Source of the DNA: Desulfospira sp963664655
Lineage (GTDB): Bacteria; Desulfobacterota; Desulfobacteria; Desulfobacterales; Desulfobacteraceae
Assembly: GCA_963664655.2 (NCBI GenBank)
Contig: OY761554.1
Location: forward strand, 1,054,001 to 1,118,000
Length of the DNA stretch: 64,000 nt
Direction of reading: 5' to 3'
A program made the position numbers and the translations under genes. This document shows, in pieces, positions 51,898 to 60,766 of the stretch. Each line of letters begins with the position of its first letter. Within the stretch, counting starts at the first letter, position 1. Below the pieces are notes generated by a model. The model ran no database searches and was not told the origin of the DNA. It worked only from the letters and a program-made list of their open reading frames with translations.

Positions 51898-52635
51898 TTG
51901 TCCGACAAAAGTATTGAATACGAACCGATTAAAGTCAAAAACACCTTTGAATTTATTGTTGATCAGCTCCGGGAAAAAATTTTTAACGGTGAACTGAAGA
52001 TCGGCGACCGGCTGCCCACGGAACGGGAGCTTGCCCAGAAAGTTCAGGTCAGCCGGAACACTGTCCGGCAGGCTTATCAAATTCTGAATCTGCTTGATAT
52101 TGTGGACATCACCAAAGGGGCCAACGGCGGTGCCGTTATCCGGGAACCGTCCCACCGGCCGCTGACCCAGGCCCTCAATAACCTGATAGGGCTTGGCAAG
52201 ATCACGTTAGAGGATATCACCCAGGCCCGCATGATGATTGAAAAGGACATCATTGAACTGGTCCATGAGCGGATAACGCCTTCGGATATCGAACGCCTTG
52301 AACAATGTGCCAAAAAATCCATGGCCCTCATTGCCCAGGGCAAAATGGCGCATAAACAAAACTTTATCTTTCATCAGCAACTGGCCGACATTGGCGGGAA
52401 CCCTATACTCAAGATGGTTTATGCATCTGTTCTGGACCTTCTCAATATGGTGGTTGAAACCACTGCCGACATCAATATGTCCGCCATCATCGCCACAGAG
52501 CATTTTGAATTTATTAACCTTCTTAAGAAAAACGATTTAGATCAGCTCATTGAATATACCGAAGCCCATATTCGCGGTTCAAATGAACGGCTGTATGCCA
52601 TTTCAGACGGAAAACCCATTTTAACCATGTGGTAG
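51898..52635 (+). CDS. GntR family regulator, FadR subfamily
   Basis: The likely start is TTG at 51898, giving 245 residues, the usual FadR-subfamily length; the frame is open back to an ATG at 51760, but that lies between the probable -35 and the transcript start. The winged helix (about 15-75) has GDRLPTERELAQKVQVSRNT and VRQAY, and the helical ligand domain has FHQQLADIGGNP with the metal-site His pattern. It precedes the molybdoenzyme gene by 49 bases, so it probably leads and controls the operon up to 62515. Confidence 0.8.
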   Translation: MSDKSIEYEPIKVKNTFEFIVDQLREKIFNGELKIGDRLPTERELAQKVQVSRNTVRQAYQILNLLDIVDITKGANGGAVIREPSHRPLTQALNNLIGLGKITLEDITQARMMIEKDIIELVHERITPSDIERLEQCAKKSMALIAQGKMAHKQNFIFHQQLADIGGNPILKMVYASVLDLLNMVVETTADINMSAIIATEHFEFINLLKKNDLDQLIEYTEAHIRGSNERLYAISDGKPILTMW

Positions 52636-52684
52636 TCGTACCGGTATGATTTCGGATCTTCAATGAGTGAAAAATGGAGACGCA

Positions 52685-54820
52685 ATGCTGACAGATCTCG
52701 AACGGCTGAACATCAATAAGATACCCTGCAAGGAAACCGGTATCGAAGTTAAAAAAACCATCTGTGCCATTTGCGAAAGCGGCTCGTCCAGCTGCGGCAT
52801 CAATGCCTACGTCAAAGGCGGAAAGGTCATTAAGGTAGAGGGCATGGGCTCTTTTCCCCAGAACCGGGGGACCCTGTGTTCAAAAGGGAGTGCCAGCCGG
52901 CAGTATATCTACAGCAAAGACCGCCTGCTGACCCCCATGAAGCGGACCGGTCCCCGGGGCAGCGGCCGGTTTGAAGCCATCACCTGGGAAGAGGCTTATG
53001 ACACCATTGCCGGCAAACTGCTTTCCATAAAGGCGGAAACCGGCCCGGAGTCCGTGGTTTTCGGCGTGGGGTATACCAAGTGGCTGCGTCCGTTTGCCCA
53101 GCGGTTAAGCATCAGTTTCGGTACGCCTAATTTTGCCACTGAATCCAGCACCTGCTTTTATGCCACGGTAATTGCCGCCAAGCTGACCTATGGCCGCTGG
53201 GGCGGTCCGGATATTAAAAATTCCGACTGCCTGTTAATCTGGAGCAAAAACGCCTTTAACTCCTCGACCCCCGGTGCCAAAAAGCTGATCGCGGCCCGGA
53301 AAAGGGGCTTGAAAATCATTGAGGTCAGCCCGGTGGTGACCCACCAGACCCGGTATTCGGATATCCGGCTCGGGCTGCGTCCGGGAACCGACGGAGCCCT
53401 GGCCCTGGGCATGGCCCATGTCATTATCCGGGAAAATCTGTATGACAACGATTTTGTTTCCCGGTGGACCAGGGGGTTTGATGACTATAAGGCCTATGTG
53501 GCGCAGTTTACACCGGAACACACCGAGCGGATCACCGGGGTGCCGGCCGATACCCTTGTTGCGGCGGCCCGTCTTTTTGCCGGATCCCGGGCCGCCTGCA
53601 TCATGACCAGTGCCAGCCCCACGGTTCACCATACAAACGGTGTCCAGAACCACCGGGCCATTATCTGCCTTTCCGGGTTGACCGGGAACTATGATGCCCC
53701 CGGCGGGAATTATGTCATGCCCGAATCCTGGCTCCATGTGTCCACGGCCATCCCCACACGGCAGCACGAATTTATTTTCCCCCGCTCTCTGGATGAGCTG
53801 CCCCCCCGGGTGGGACAGGAGCCGTTTCCCATCTGGTCGCAAATGGTCAACGAAGCCCAGGCCATGGCCCTGCCCGGGCAGATGGAAAGCGGCAAGCCTT
53901 ATCCCATCCGTGCCCTGGTGGCATTTGGCTACAACCAGCGCATGTGGCCGGGAAACGATGCCCTGGTGGCCGCCCTTGACAAGCTGGACCTGTTTGTCAA
54001 TGTGGATCTTTTCATGACCGATATGGGCAAACAGGCCGATATCCTGCTGCCCGCCTGTACCTCCTTTGAGCGAAGTGAGATGCGCATTTACCCGGGAAAC
54101 CACGTTATCTATACCCAGCCGGCCATTGAGCCCCTCGGCCAGTCCAAGCCGGACAGTGAGATCATTTTTGATCTGGCCAAACGGATAGCACCGGATGACG
54201 ATCTCATGGGCAAAGGCTACGACGCCTGTCTGGACTGGATCCTGGAACCTTCGGGGCTGACCCTGGAACAGCTGGCACAACATCCTTCGGGGTTGACCGT
54301 GGAAAATCTGGAAAAATCCCCTTACCGCAAATATGAAACCCAGGGCTTTCCCACGCCCAGCGGGAAAATGGAGTTTACGTCCACGGTGCTCAAAGAGGCG
54401 GGCTTTGATGCCCTGCCGGTCTATCAGGAACCGGCCTTAAGCCCCGTTTCCACCCCCCAAGCGGCCAAAAAATTTCCCCTGGTCCTGGGGACCGGTACCC
54501 GGCTGCCCATGTACGTGCATTCCAGGACCTTCAGAAATTCCTGGGACCGCTCGCTTCTGCCCCATCCCACGGTCCTGCTGAACCCTAAGGATGCGGCCGG
54601 CAGGGGCATTGCCGACAATGACGATGTTATTTTATCCACCCATCGCGGACACGTTAATGTTAAAGCCCGGATCACCACAACCCTTGGCCCCGGGCTGGTC
54701 AACATCTTTCACGGCTGGCCGGAGATAGAGGTTAACCAGATGATTGACCCCGATTACCTGGACCCGATTTCAGGCTTCCCCGGATTTAAATCCCTGTTGT
54801 GTGACGTAAAAAAGGCTTAG
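52685..54820 (+). CDS. Molybdopterin oxidoreductase (DMSO reductase superfamily)
   Basis: A 711-residue enzyme with an N-terminal [4Fe-4S] site (C27, C30, C37, C65) whose C-x2-C-x6-C spacing is wider than the common C-x2-C-x3-C, a likely Mo/W ligand C157 (SSTCFYAT), and a C-terminal cofactor-binding domain (HRGHVNVKARI). No twin-arginine signal is present, so it acts in the cytoplasm. The ATG at 52685 has GGAGA in front. With the ferredoxin and FAD/NAD genes that follow it forms a three-part oxidoreductase linked to NAD(P). The substrate is unknown; oxidation of a carbon skeleton left after demethylation is one possibility. Confidence 0.82.
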   Translation: MLTDLERLNINKIPCKETGIEVKKTICAICESGSSSCGINAYVKGGKVIKVEGMGSFPQNRGTLCSKGSASRQYIYSKDRLLTPMKRTGPRGSGRFEAITWEEAYDTIAGKLLSIKAETGPESVVFGVGYTKWLRPFAQRLSISFGTPNFATESSTCFYATVIAAKLTYGRWGGPDIKNSDCLLIWSKNAFNSSTPGAKKLIAARKRGLKIIEVSPVVTHQTRYSDIRLGLRPGTDGALALGMAHVIIRENLYDNDFVSRWTRGFDDYKAYVAQFTPEHTERITGVPADTLVAAARLFAGSRAACIMTSASPTVHHTNGVQNHRAIICLSGLTGNYDAPGGNYVMPESWLHVSTAIPTRQHEFIFPRSLDELPPRVGQEPFPIWSQMVNEAQAMALPGQMESGKPYPIRALVAFGYNQRMWPGNDALVAALDKLDLFVNVDLFMTDMGKQADILLPACTSFERSEMRIYPGNHVIYTQPAIEPLGQSKPDSEIIFDLAKRIAPDDDLMGKGYDACLDWILEPSGLTLEQLAQHPSGLTVENLEKSPYRKYETQGFPTPSGKMEFTSTVLKEAGFDALPVYQEPALSPVSTPQAAKKFPLVLGTGTRLPMYVHSRTFRNSWDRSLLPHPTVLLNPKDAAGRGIADNDDVILSTHRGHVNVKARITTTLGPGLVNIFHGWPEIEVNQMIDPDYLDPISGFPGFKSLLCDVKKA

Positions 54821-54829
54821 AGGATACCT

Positions 54830-55363
54830 ATGGCGACAAATAAAAAACTGGCCTTCACTTTTAATGTAAACCATTGTTCAGGCTGCATGGCCTGCGTGGT
54901 GGCCTGCCGGGACCAGAACGATTTTAAGGCACCGGACACGGCCCTGCGAATGGTCGCCGGCCTGGAGAACGGCGGCTATCCGGCCACGGTGGCCCATATC
55001 TCGCTTTCCTGCATGCACTGCGGGGATGCCCCCTGCCTGATGGTCTGCCCCTCCGGGGCCATTTTCCGCCATCCGGAATCCGGGGTGGTGGACATTGACC
55101 GGGACCTTTGTATCGGCTGCCACAGCTGTGAACTGGCCTGCCCCTTTGGCGCGCCCAAATTTGCCGGGGACGGTAAAATGATTAAATGCGATCTTTGCAT
55201 TACGCGCATTGAAAACGGACTGGATCCGGCCTGTGTGAGAACCTGCACCACCGGGGCCTTACAGTTCGGTGATGTGGCTCAGATTGCCGAGCAGAAAAGC
55301 ACCGATGCGTCGGTGAACATCCTTAAAGCCTTTTTAGGGAACCAGGGCGACGGGCAATCATGA
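54830..55363 (+). CDS. Four-cluster ferredoxin subunit (DmsB/HybA type)
   Basis: The 177-residue protein holds four Cys groups: CSGCMACVVAC, CMHCGDAPCLMVC, CIGCHSCELAC and CDLC...CVRTC. That is the 4x[4Fe-4S] arrangement of electron-transfer subunits of molybdoenzymes. It begins 9 bases after the molybdoenzyme stop and overlaps the next gene (ATGA). It would wire the Mo site to the FAD/NAD subunit. Confidence 0.9.
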   Translation: MATNKKLAFTFNVNHCSGCMACVVACRDQNDFKAPDTALRMVAGLENGGYPATVAHISLSCMHCGDAPCLMVCPSGAIFRHPESGVVDIDRDLCIGCHSCELACPFGAPKFAGDGKMIKCDLCITRIENGLDPACVRTCTTGALQFGDVAQIAEQKSTDASVNILKAFLGNQGDGQS

Positions 55364-56586
55364 AACCAGCCACCGGTCAACATATTGTCATCCTGGGCAA
55401 CGGCGGTGCGGCCGCCCATGCCGTCATGGGGGCCAGGTCCGCCGGATTCGAGGGGGCCATTCACCTGGTGTCCGACACCGGGGGGCCGGCCTTTAATCCC
55501 ATGCTGGCGCCGTATTATCTGAAGGGCAGGCTTTCATGGAAGCATTGTTTCCCCTTTGGCCCGGACTTTTACCGGCGGTATGATGTCACCTGCCATTTTG
55601 GATCAGGGGCCGCGGCCCTGGATGCAGTAAACCAGTCGGTACAGCTGAAAAACGGCAGCACCCTGGCCTATGACCAATGTCTGATCGCCACCGGTGCCAG
55701 TGCCGTCATTCCCCCGGTTCCCGGTTTGCGGGATTCTTCTTGCGCCTTTACCCTGCGGACGGCTGACAACACCCTGCAAATTGAAAAGGCCATGCATTCC
55801 ACCAAAAAAGTCGTTGTCCTGGGCGCCTCTCTGGTGGGGGTCAAGCTGGCCGAAATCCTGCAGCGGAAAGGCACCCGGGTTATTTTGCTGGATGTGGCCT
55901 CTCAGCTGCTGCCCCGGGGGGCCCACCCGGAAACGGCGGCCCGGTTGCAGGCTTATTTTCAGGACCGGGGCATTGAAATCCGCATCGGCTGCAGCATGGA
56001 AGGTATGGAGCAGGATGAAGAAGGCGTCTGCTGCTTTTTCCCCGATGAGGTCATGGAGCAGGCCGACTTTGTGGCGGTCTGTACGGGAATCCGGCCCAAT
56101 ATTGAATTTCTGGACAAACGCCAGGTGGCCGTGGATCTGGCCATTCTGGTGGACGATCATATGCAAACCAGTGCGGGCACCCTGTATGCGGCCGGGGATG
56201 TGTGCCAGGGCCTTAACCGGCAGACCGGCAGGCAGGAATGGCTGGGAACCTGGGGAAATGCCTGTTACCAGGGCCGGACAGCCGGCATCAACATGGCCGG
56301 CAAGACGGCCGTTCACCCGGGGCTCGTTCCCCAGCATGTGAGCCCGTTTTTTGACTGGACCTATGCCCAGATCGGGGATGTCCACCGGCAGGGCAAAAAC
56401 ATTCATGTCAAAATGGCCGGAGAGCCGGAAAGCGAAAAGGGGTTTAACCTTTTTGTGTTTGAAGATGAGGTGTTAATTGGAGCAAATCTCATTAATGGAT
56501 TGGAGCATATCGGAAGCATCAAAAAAGCGATTACTTTAGGCCGGTCCTGGGACCCGTCTAAACCAATGATAGATTGGCCGACTTAA
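55360..56586 (+). CDS. FAD/NAD(P) oxidoreductase (Pyr_redox_2 family)
   Basis: The 408-residue protein has an FAD motif (VILGNGGAAAHAVMGAR), an NAD motif (VVVLGASLVGVKLAEIL) and the flavin Asp in LYAAGDVCQ. It is related to rubredoxin/ferredoxin reductases and the NirB N-terminus. No redox-active Cys pair is seen. It probably passes electrons between NAD(P) and the ferredoxin subunit. Codon overlap with that gene indicates coupled synthesis. Confidence 0.88.
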   Translation: MKPATGQHIVILGNGGAAAHAVMGARSAGFEGAIHLVSDTGGPAFNPMLAPYYLKGRLSWKHCFPFGPDFYRRYDVTCHFGSGAAALDAVNQSVQLKNGSTLAYDQCLIATGASAVIPPVPGLRDSSCAFTLRTADNTLQIEKAMHSTKKVVVLGASLVGVKLAEILQRKGTRVILLDVASQLLPRGAHPETAARLQAYFQDRGIEIRIGCSMEGMEQDEEGVCCFFPDEVMEQADFVAVCTGIRPNIEFLDKRQVAVDLAILVDDHMQTSAGTLYAAGDVCQGLNRQTGRQEWLGTWGNACYQGRTAGINMAGKTAVHPGLVPQHVSPFFDWTYAQIGDVHRQGKNIHVKMAGEPESEKGFNLFVFEDEVLIGANLINGLEHIGSIKKAITLGRSWDPSKPMIDWPT

Positions 56587-56619
56587 ACCACAACACAAGT
56601 AATGCAAGGAGAATTTTCA

Positions 56620-57669
56620 ATGAGGAGTTTTGGCAGAATCACCAGATCTTTTATGTTATTTCCCGTTGTTTTCAGCTTTATTTCGATTGGTTTCATTGTC
56701 TCACCCGCTGTCGCAAAAACCTACAAATTCAACTACTCCTGGTTTGCACCCACAACTGAACCCCATACGCCGGTGGTCGAATACTTCATTGAAGAAATAG
56801 GCAAACGGACCCAGGGAAACGTTAAAATCACCTATTTTCCGGGCAGCAGCCTGGTCAAAGGCCCCCAGGCATGGGATGCGGTCAAAAAAGGGGTAACGGA
56901 TATCGACTTTCCCTGCATGCTTTATACCCCCAAGCGGTTTCCCCTGACCTATGCCTGGGGCCTGCCCCTGGGATTAAAGGATGCCCACACGGCCACCCGG
57001 GTGTTTAATGAATCCTACGAAAAATTCAAACCCAAAGAGATGGACGGGGTCAAAATTCTGTATATCTGGGGGTCTATTCCCATGCAGCTTCAAACCTTAA
57101 AACCCCTGGATGTGACCGACGGCAACCTGCTGTCAATTTTGGAGGGCAAAAAAATCCGCTGCAACGGTGTCGGCGCCGATTTTGTCAAACAGCTTTCCGG
57201 GACCCCTGTGGCCATGCCGTCCACACAGATTTATGAATCCATGCAAAAGGGCGTGGTAGACGGGAACATTATCGCTTCCCAGGCCCTGCTGGCCCTTAAA
57301 ATCGGGGAGCTGGCCAAATACCAGTATCAGTGGAATGTTTCGGTGGTTCCGTTTATCTGTATCATGAACCAGGACAGATGGAATGGGCTTCCCGATGATA
57401 TCAAAGCCGTATTTGAAGCCGTGAGCAGGGAATGCCGGGAAATGGAATCCAAAGCCTGGGAAGATGCCCAGAAACCCGGGCTTGAGTTTGGTCTCAGTAA
57501 AGGAATGCAGGTGGTTCAGCCCACACCTGAAATTAAGGCGGCATTAAAAGCAGCCAGCCAGCCCCTTTACGATAAATATGTCAAAGATTTAGAAGAGAAA
57601 GGATTGGCCGAAACCGGAAAACAGTTTATCGATGATCTGCTCCAGCGGATTGAAACATACCAGAAATAG
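56620..57669 (+). CDS. TRAP transporter solute-binding protein (DctP type), third set
   Basis: The start at 56620 follows AAGGAG and gives 349 residues with a signal peptide (cleavage near AVA-KTY). The mature chain begins YKFNYSWFAPTTEPHTPVV and has ITYFPGSSLVKGPQAWDAVK and LEGKKIRCNGVGADFVKQLS in the DctP pattern. A strong terminator follows at once, so the receptor is made in excess of the QM pair. Its operon ties it to the molybdoenzyme upstream and the methyltransferases downstream. Confidence 0.9.
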   Translation: MRSFGRITRSFMLFPVVFSFISIGFIVSPAVAKTYKFNYSWFAPTTEPHTPVVEYFIEEIGKRTQGNVKITYFPGSSLVKGPQAWDAVKKGVTDIDFPCMLYTPKRFPLTYAWGLPLGLKDAHTATRVFNESYEKFKPKEMDGVKILYIWGSIPMQLQTLKPLDVTDGNLLSILEGKKIRCNGVGADFVKQLSGTPVAMPSTQIYESMQKGVVDGNIIASQALLALKIGELAKYQYQWNVSVVPFICIMNQDRWNGLPDDIKAVFEAVSRECREMESKAWEDAQKPGLEFGLSKGMQVVQPTPEIKAALKAASQPLYDKYVKDLEEKGLAETGKQFIDDLLQRIETYQK

Positions 57670-57683
57670 ACCTTAGCCGTAAT

Positions 57684-57712
57684 AAGGCCGGCGTTTTGTC
57701 CGGCCTTTATTT
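57684..57712 (+). terminator. Intrinsic terminator after the third dctP gene
   Basis: AAGGCCGG and CCGGCCTT form an 8 bp GC-rich stem with an 8 base loop, followed by TATTTTT. It would stop most transcripts after the receptor gene, leaving read-through or a new start for the QM and methyltransferase genes. Confidence 0.8.
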
Positions 57713-57723
57713 TTATAACCGTC

Positions 57724-57826
57724 ATACCCTAAAGGGCAGAAACCGGGACGGCTTGGGTTATCCAACCAAGCACCGTCCACAACGAAAAATGAAAGTCTTT
57801 TCGGCTTGATAGTGAGACTTTCATAT
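57724..57826 (+). ncRNA. Conserved two-hairpin RNA-like motif, copy B
   Basis: After CCCTAAAGGGCAGAAACC comes GGACGG pairing with CCGTCC (57746-57751 with 57773-57778), the linker ACAACGAAAA, and ATGAAAGTCT pairing perfectly with AGACTTTCAT (57815-57824). It sits between the terminator and the DctQ ribosome site. Confidence 0.62.
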
Positions 57827-57847
57827 AAAATAAAGGAGAGGCATTTG

Positions 57848-58336
57848 ATGACCAGCATCAGACGGATCATTCATGGTATCAGCCGGTGGCTGAACCGGAT
57901 AGCAGGCTTGTTTATCGTGTTGTTGATGTTTCTTAGCTTCAGTGATGTCTTTTTACGGTATGCATTCAACCTTCCCATCAGCGGAACATATGAAATATCA
58001 GGATTGATGGCATTGGTTTTCATCAGCCTGTCTCTGGCGCAAACCCAGATTGAAAACGGACATATCCGTGTGGACATTCTGATTCACACGCTTTCCTCAA
58101 AGAAGAAAGTCTTTTTAGAGTCATTTTCACGGATCGTCTGCCTTTGCATATCCAGTGTGACTTCCTGGCAAAGCTTTCTGTATGCCCGGTCCTTAGCAGA
58201 GGTCGGAGAAGCGTCCCAGACGGAAAAGATACCCTTTGCACCCTTTGCGTATATCATTGCGGCCGGTTTTGCCGTTTTAAGCCTGGTACTGCTGGTAAAC
58301 CTGATTGACACACTGATAGGGAGGGAAAAATCATGA
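57848..58336 (+). CDS. TRAP transporter small membrane subunit (DctQ type), third set
   Basis: From ATG 57848, preceded by AAAGGAG, the protein has 162 residues and four membrane helices, with GTYEISGLMALVFISLSLAQ followed by HIRVDIL as in other DctQ proteins. A frame from 57806 runs through the RNA-like motif and is not used. It overlaps the large subunit by ATGA. Confidence 0.88.
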   Translation: MTSIRRIIHGISRWLNRIAGLFIVLLMFLSFSDVFLRYAFNLPISGTYEISGLMALVFISLSLAQTQIENGHIRVDILIHTLSSKKKVFLESFSRIVCLCISSVTSWQSFLYARSLAEVGEASQTEKIPFAPFAYIIAAGFAVLSLVLLVNLIDTLIGREKS

Positions 58337-59631
58337 GTGCCGCATGTATCGGAATTATCGGTTCAATTGGATTGGTTGTTTTGATTTTGTTGGGAATACC
58401 GGTGGCCTTTGCCATGCTGGCCGTTGGCCTTCTTGGCTTCAGCTGTGTGGTTTCCACCGGGGCGGGGCTGAATATTCTGGCCCAGGATGTTTTTTCATCC
58501 TTTTCATCCTATTCCCTGACCGTTGTTCCCATGTTCATGATTATGGGAACGATTTCTTTTGCCTCCGGGGCCAGCGGCCGGCTGTTCGATTCAGCCAATA
58601 AATTTTTCGGCCATCACCGGGGCGGGCTTTCCACGGCGACCATCGGCACCTGTGCGGCATTTGCCGCCATGTGTGGATCAGCCAATGCCGCTTCGGCCGC
58701 ACTGGGAAAGGTCGCTTTGCCGGAAATGGAAAAATACAACTACAGCCCGGTGTTGTCCAGCGGCTGTGTGGCCTGCGGCGGCACCCTCGGCGTGTTGATT
58801 CCCCCCAGCACGGTGTTTATCATCTACGGGATTCTGACCGGAACGTCCATTGGGAAACTTTTCATTTCCGGCATTGTGCCCGGCCTGCTGCTCACCTTTC
58901 TGTTTATGGTCGTTGTTTACCTGTTATGCCTTTGGGACCCGGAAATGGGACCGGCCGCCCAAAAGGTTTCATGGCGGGAACGAATGGCATCCCTTGGCGG
59001 CATTATTGAAATGCTGACCCTGTTTATCCTGGTCATGGGGGGGCTTTTTGCCGGCATTTTTACCCCCACTGAAGCGGGGGGTGTGGGTGCCATGGGCGCA
59101 TTGATAATTGCCTTGTTCCGGCGCCAGCTGACCTTCAGCGGGTTTCGGATCGCCGTAAAGGAGACCGTACAGATTACCTGTATGATGTTTACCATTATTG
59201 CCGGTGCCACGGTTTTCGGCCATTTTATTGCCGTGACGCGGATTCCCATTGAATTGTCAGAGGCGCTGATTTCTATGGATCTGCCCCGTTCCGTCATCAT
59301 GATGCTGATTATCCTGATTTATTTTATCGGGGGCTGCTTTTTGGATATACTGGCGTTAATTCTGCTGACCGTGCCCATATTTTTTCCGGTTATTGTCAGC
59401 CTCGGGTTTGACCCCATATGGTTCGGGGTCATTATCGTGGTGATCTCCCAGATCGGCGCGATTACGCCGCCGGTTGGCATCTGCGTGTATGTGATCCACG
59501 GGGTGAAGCCGGATATCCCCCTGAAAACCATATTTAAAGGATGCGTTCCTTTCCTTGCCGCCATGATTGTCTGTGTCGGCCTGTTGATTATTTTTCCGGG
59601 TTTGGCCACGTTTCTGCCCAACCTGATGTGA
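58333..59631 (+). CDS. TRAP transporter large permease subunit (DctM type), third set
   Basis: A 432-residue polytopic protein with CGSANAASAALGKVALPEME, GGTLGVLIPPSTVFIIYGIL and ITPPVGICVYVIHG at the family positions. It is closer to the first DctM of the window than to the second at several of these sites. A methyltransferase gene follows 50 bases on. Confidence 0.92.
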   Translation: MSAACIGIIGSIGLVVLILLGIPVAFAMLAVGLLGFSCVVSTGAGLNILAQDVFSSFSSYSLTVVPMFMIMGTISFASGASGRLFDSANKFFGHHRGGLSTATIGTCAAFAAMCGSANAASAALGKVALPEMEKYNYSPVLSSGCVACGGTLGVLIPPSTVFIIYGILTGTSIGKLFISGIVPGLLLTFLFMVVVYLLCLWDPEMGPAAQKVSWRERMASLGGIIEMLTLFILVMGGLFAGIFTPTEAGGVGAMGALIIALFRRQLTFSGFRIAVKETVQITCMMFTIIAGATVFGHFIAVTRIPIELSEALISMDLPRSVIMMLIILIYFIGGCFLDILALILLTVPIFFPVIVSLGFDPIWFGVIIVVISQIGAITPPVGICVYVIHGVKPDIPLKTIFKGCVPFLAAMIVCVGLLIIFPGLATFLPNLM

Positions 59632-59681
59632 CCGGCTGACGGTTGCCGTGAACATTTACCATAATTTACCAAGGAGGACAT

Positions 59682-60740
59682 ATGAACGATGCCGAACGGA
59701 TCTGTGCATTAATGGCGGGTGAAAAACCTGATAAAGTCCCGATTTTTGCACTGGGCGGCAATGGCTTTGCCATGGTCAGCAACAACTACCCCATTGTGAC
59801 CCTTTTCAATGATTTTCCAACGGTATTGGAAAATTACCGTAAGACCGCCTCACAATACGGGTGGCTTTATTCGCCCTACCTTGCCTATGCCTCCATGGGG
59901 GCCTGGGAAATGGGCGGGGAGATCAAATGGCCGGATGGTGAATTTTCCCAGGCACCGTCGGTTTTAAAACATCCGGTCACATGCCCGGAAGAGGCGTTTG
60001 CGCTTGAAGTGCCCGAACCTCCTTTAACGGGGATGGTGCCCCGGCAGATCGAATTTTACCGGAAGGTGTTGTCGGAACCTGATGACATAAAACCCTGGAG
60101 ACTGATGTGTCAGCTGGAAGGGGTGTTCACCTTTGCATCCAACATTGCCGGGGCGTCGCTTTTTTCACGGTGGCTGATCCGGCAGCCCGATGCCGCCCAT
60201 CAGCTGCTGGAGAAAACCGTTATTTTTTTAGAGCGGCTGGCCCAGCACATCAAGGACCTGTTCGGCACCGAGAAAATCGTGATTTTCGGCGGTGAGCCGG
60301 CGGCCTCCAATCAGCTCATTTCCCCCAAGATGTTTGAAGAATTTGCCATGCCCCATACCCGGAAATTACATCAGCGGTTAATGGAAATGGGCTTTACCAC
60401 CATCCTTAAACATATCTGCGGGGAGCAGAACAAGAATCTGCCCTACTGGCAGAACATCCCCATGGGAAATCCCGGGTTTGTCAGTTTCGGCCATGAAGTT
60501 GACCTGGACCGGGCCGCTGAATATTTCCCCAATGATATTATTATCGGGAATCTGGACCCGAGCCTGATTCAATCCGGATCTTCTGAAGAGGTCTACCAGG
60601 CGTCCAAACAGATTATCGAACAAGGCAAGAACCTGTCCAACGGATTTATCTTTGCGCCGGGGTGTGCCCTGCCCCCCAAATCACCCCCTGAAAATATCAT
60701 GGCCATGAAACGGGCTGTGGATGATTTTGGATGGTATTAA
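59682..60740 (+). CDS. UroD-family methyltransferase, first of the second methyl locus
   Basis: The 352-residue protein belongs to the uroporphyrinogen decarboxylase superfamily and keeps the zinc pattern of methyltransferases, H-x-C in LKHICGEQN and a late Cys in FAPGCALPP. It lacks the Arg-rich porphyrin-binding N-terminus of true UroD. AAGGAGG precedes the ATG. Next to a corrinoid gene it probably transfers a methyl group between the imported substrate and the corrinoid protein. Which of the two UroD-type enzymes here acts on the substrate cannot be told. Confidence 0.85.
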   Translation: MNDAERICALMAGEKPDKVPIFALGGNGFAMVSNNYPIVTLFNDFPTVLENYRKTASQYGWLYSPYLAYASMGAWEMGGEIKWPDGEFSQAPSVLKHPVTCPEEAFALEVPEPPLTGMVPRQIEFYRKVLSEPDDIKPWRLMCQLEGVFTFASNIAGASLFSRWLIRQPDAAHQLLEKTVIFLERLAQHIKDLFGTEKIVIFGGEPAASNQLISPKMFEEFAMPHTRKLHQRLMEMGFTTILKHICGEQNKNLPYWQNIPMGNPGFVSFGHEVDLDRAAEYFPNDIIIGNLDPSLIQSGSSEEVYQASKQIIEQGKNLSNGFIFAPGCALPPKSPPENIMAMKRAVDDFGWY

Positions 60741-60766
60741 CCGGTAACGATTGAAGGAGTTTAAAC

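Noticed and set aside
57806..57847. Earlier start for the third DctQ
   Set aside because: The extra codons lie inside the second hairpin of the RNA-like motif and lack a ribosome site; AAAGGAG precedes 57848.
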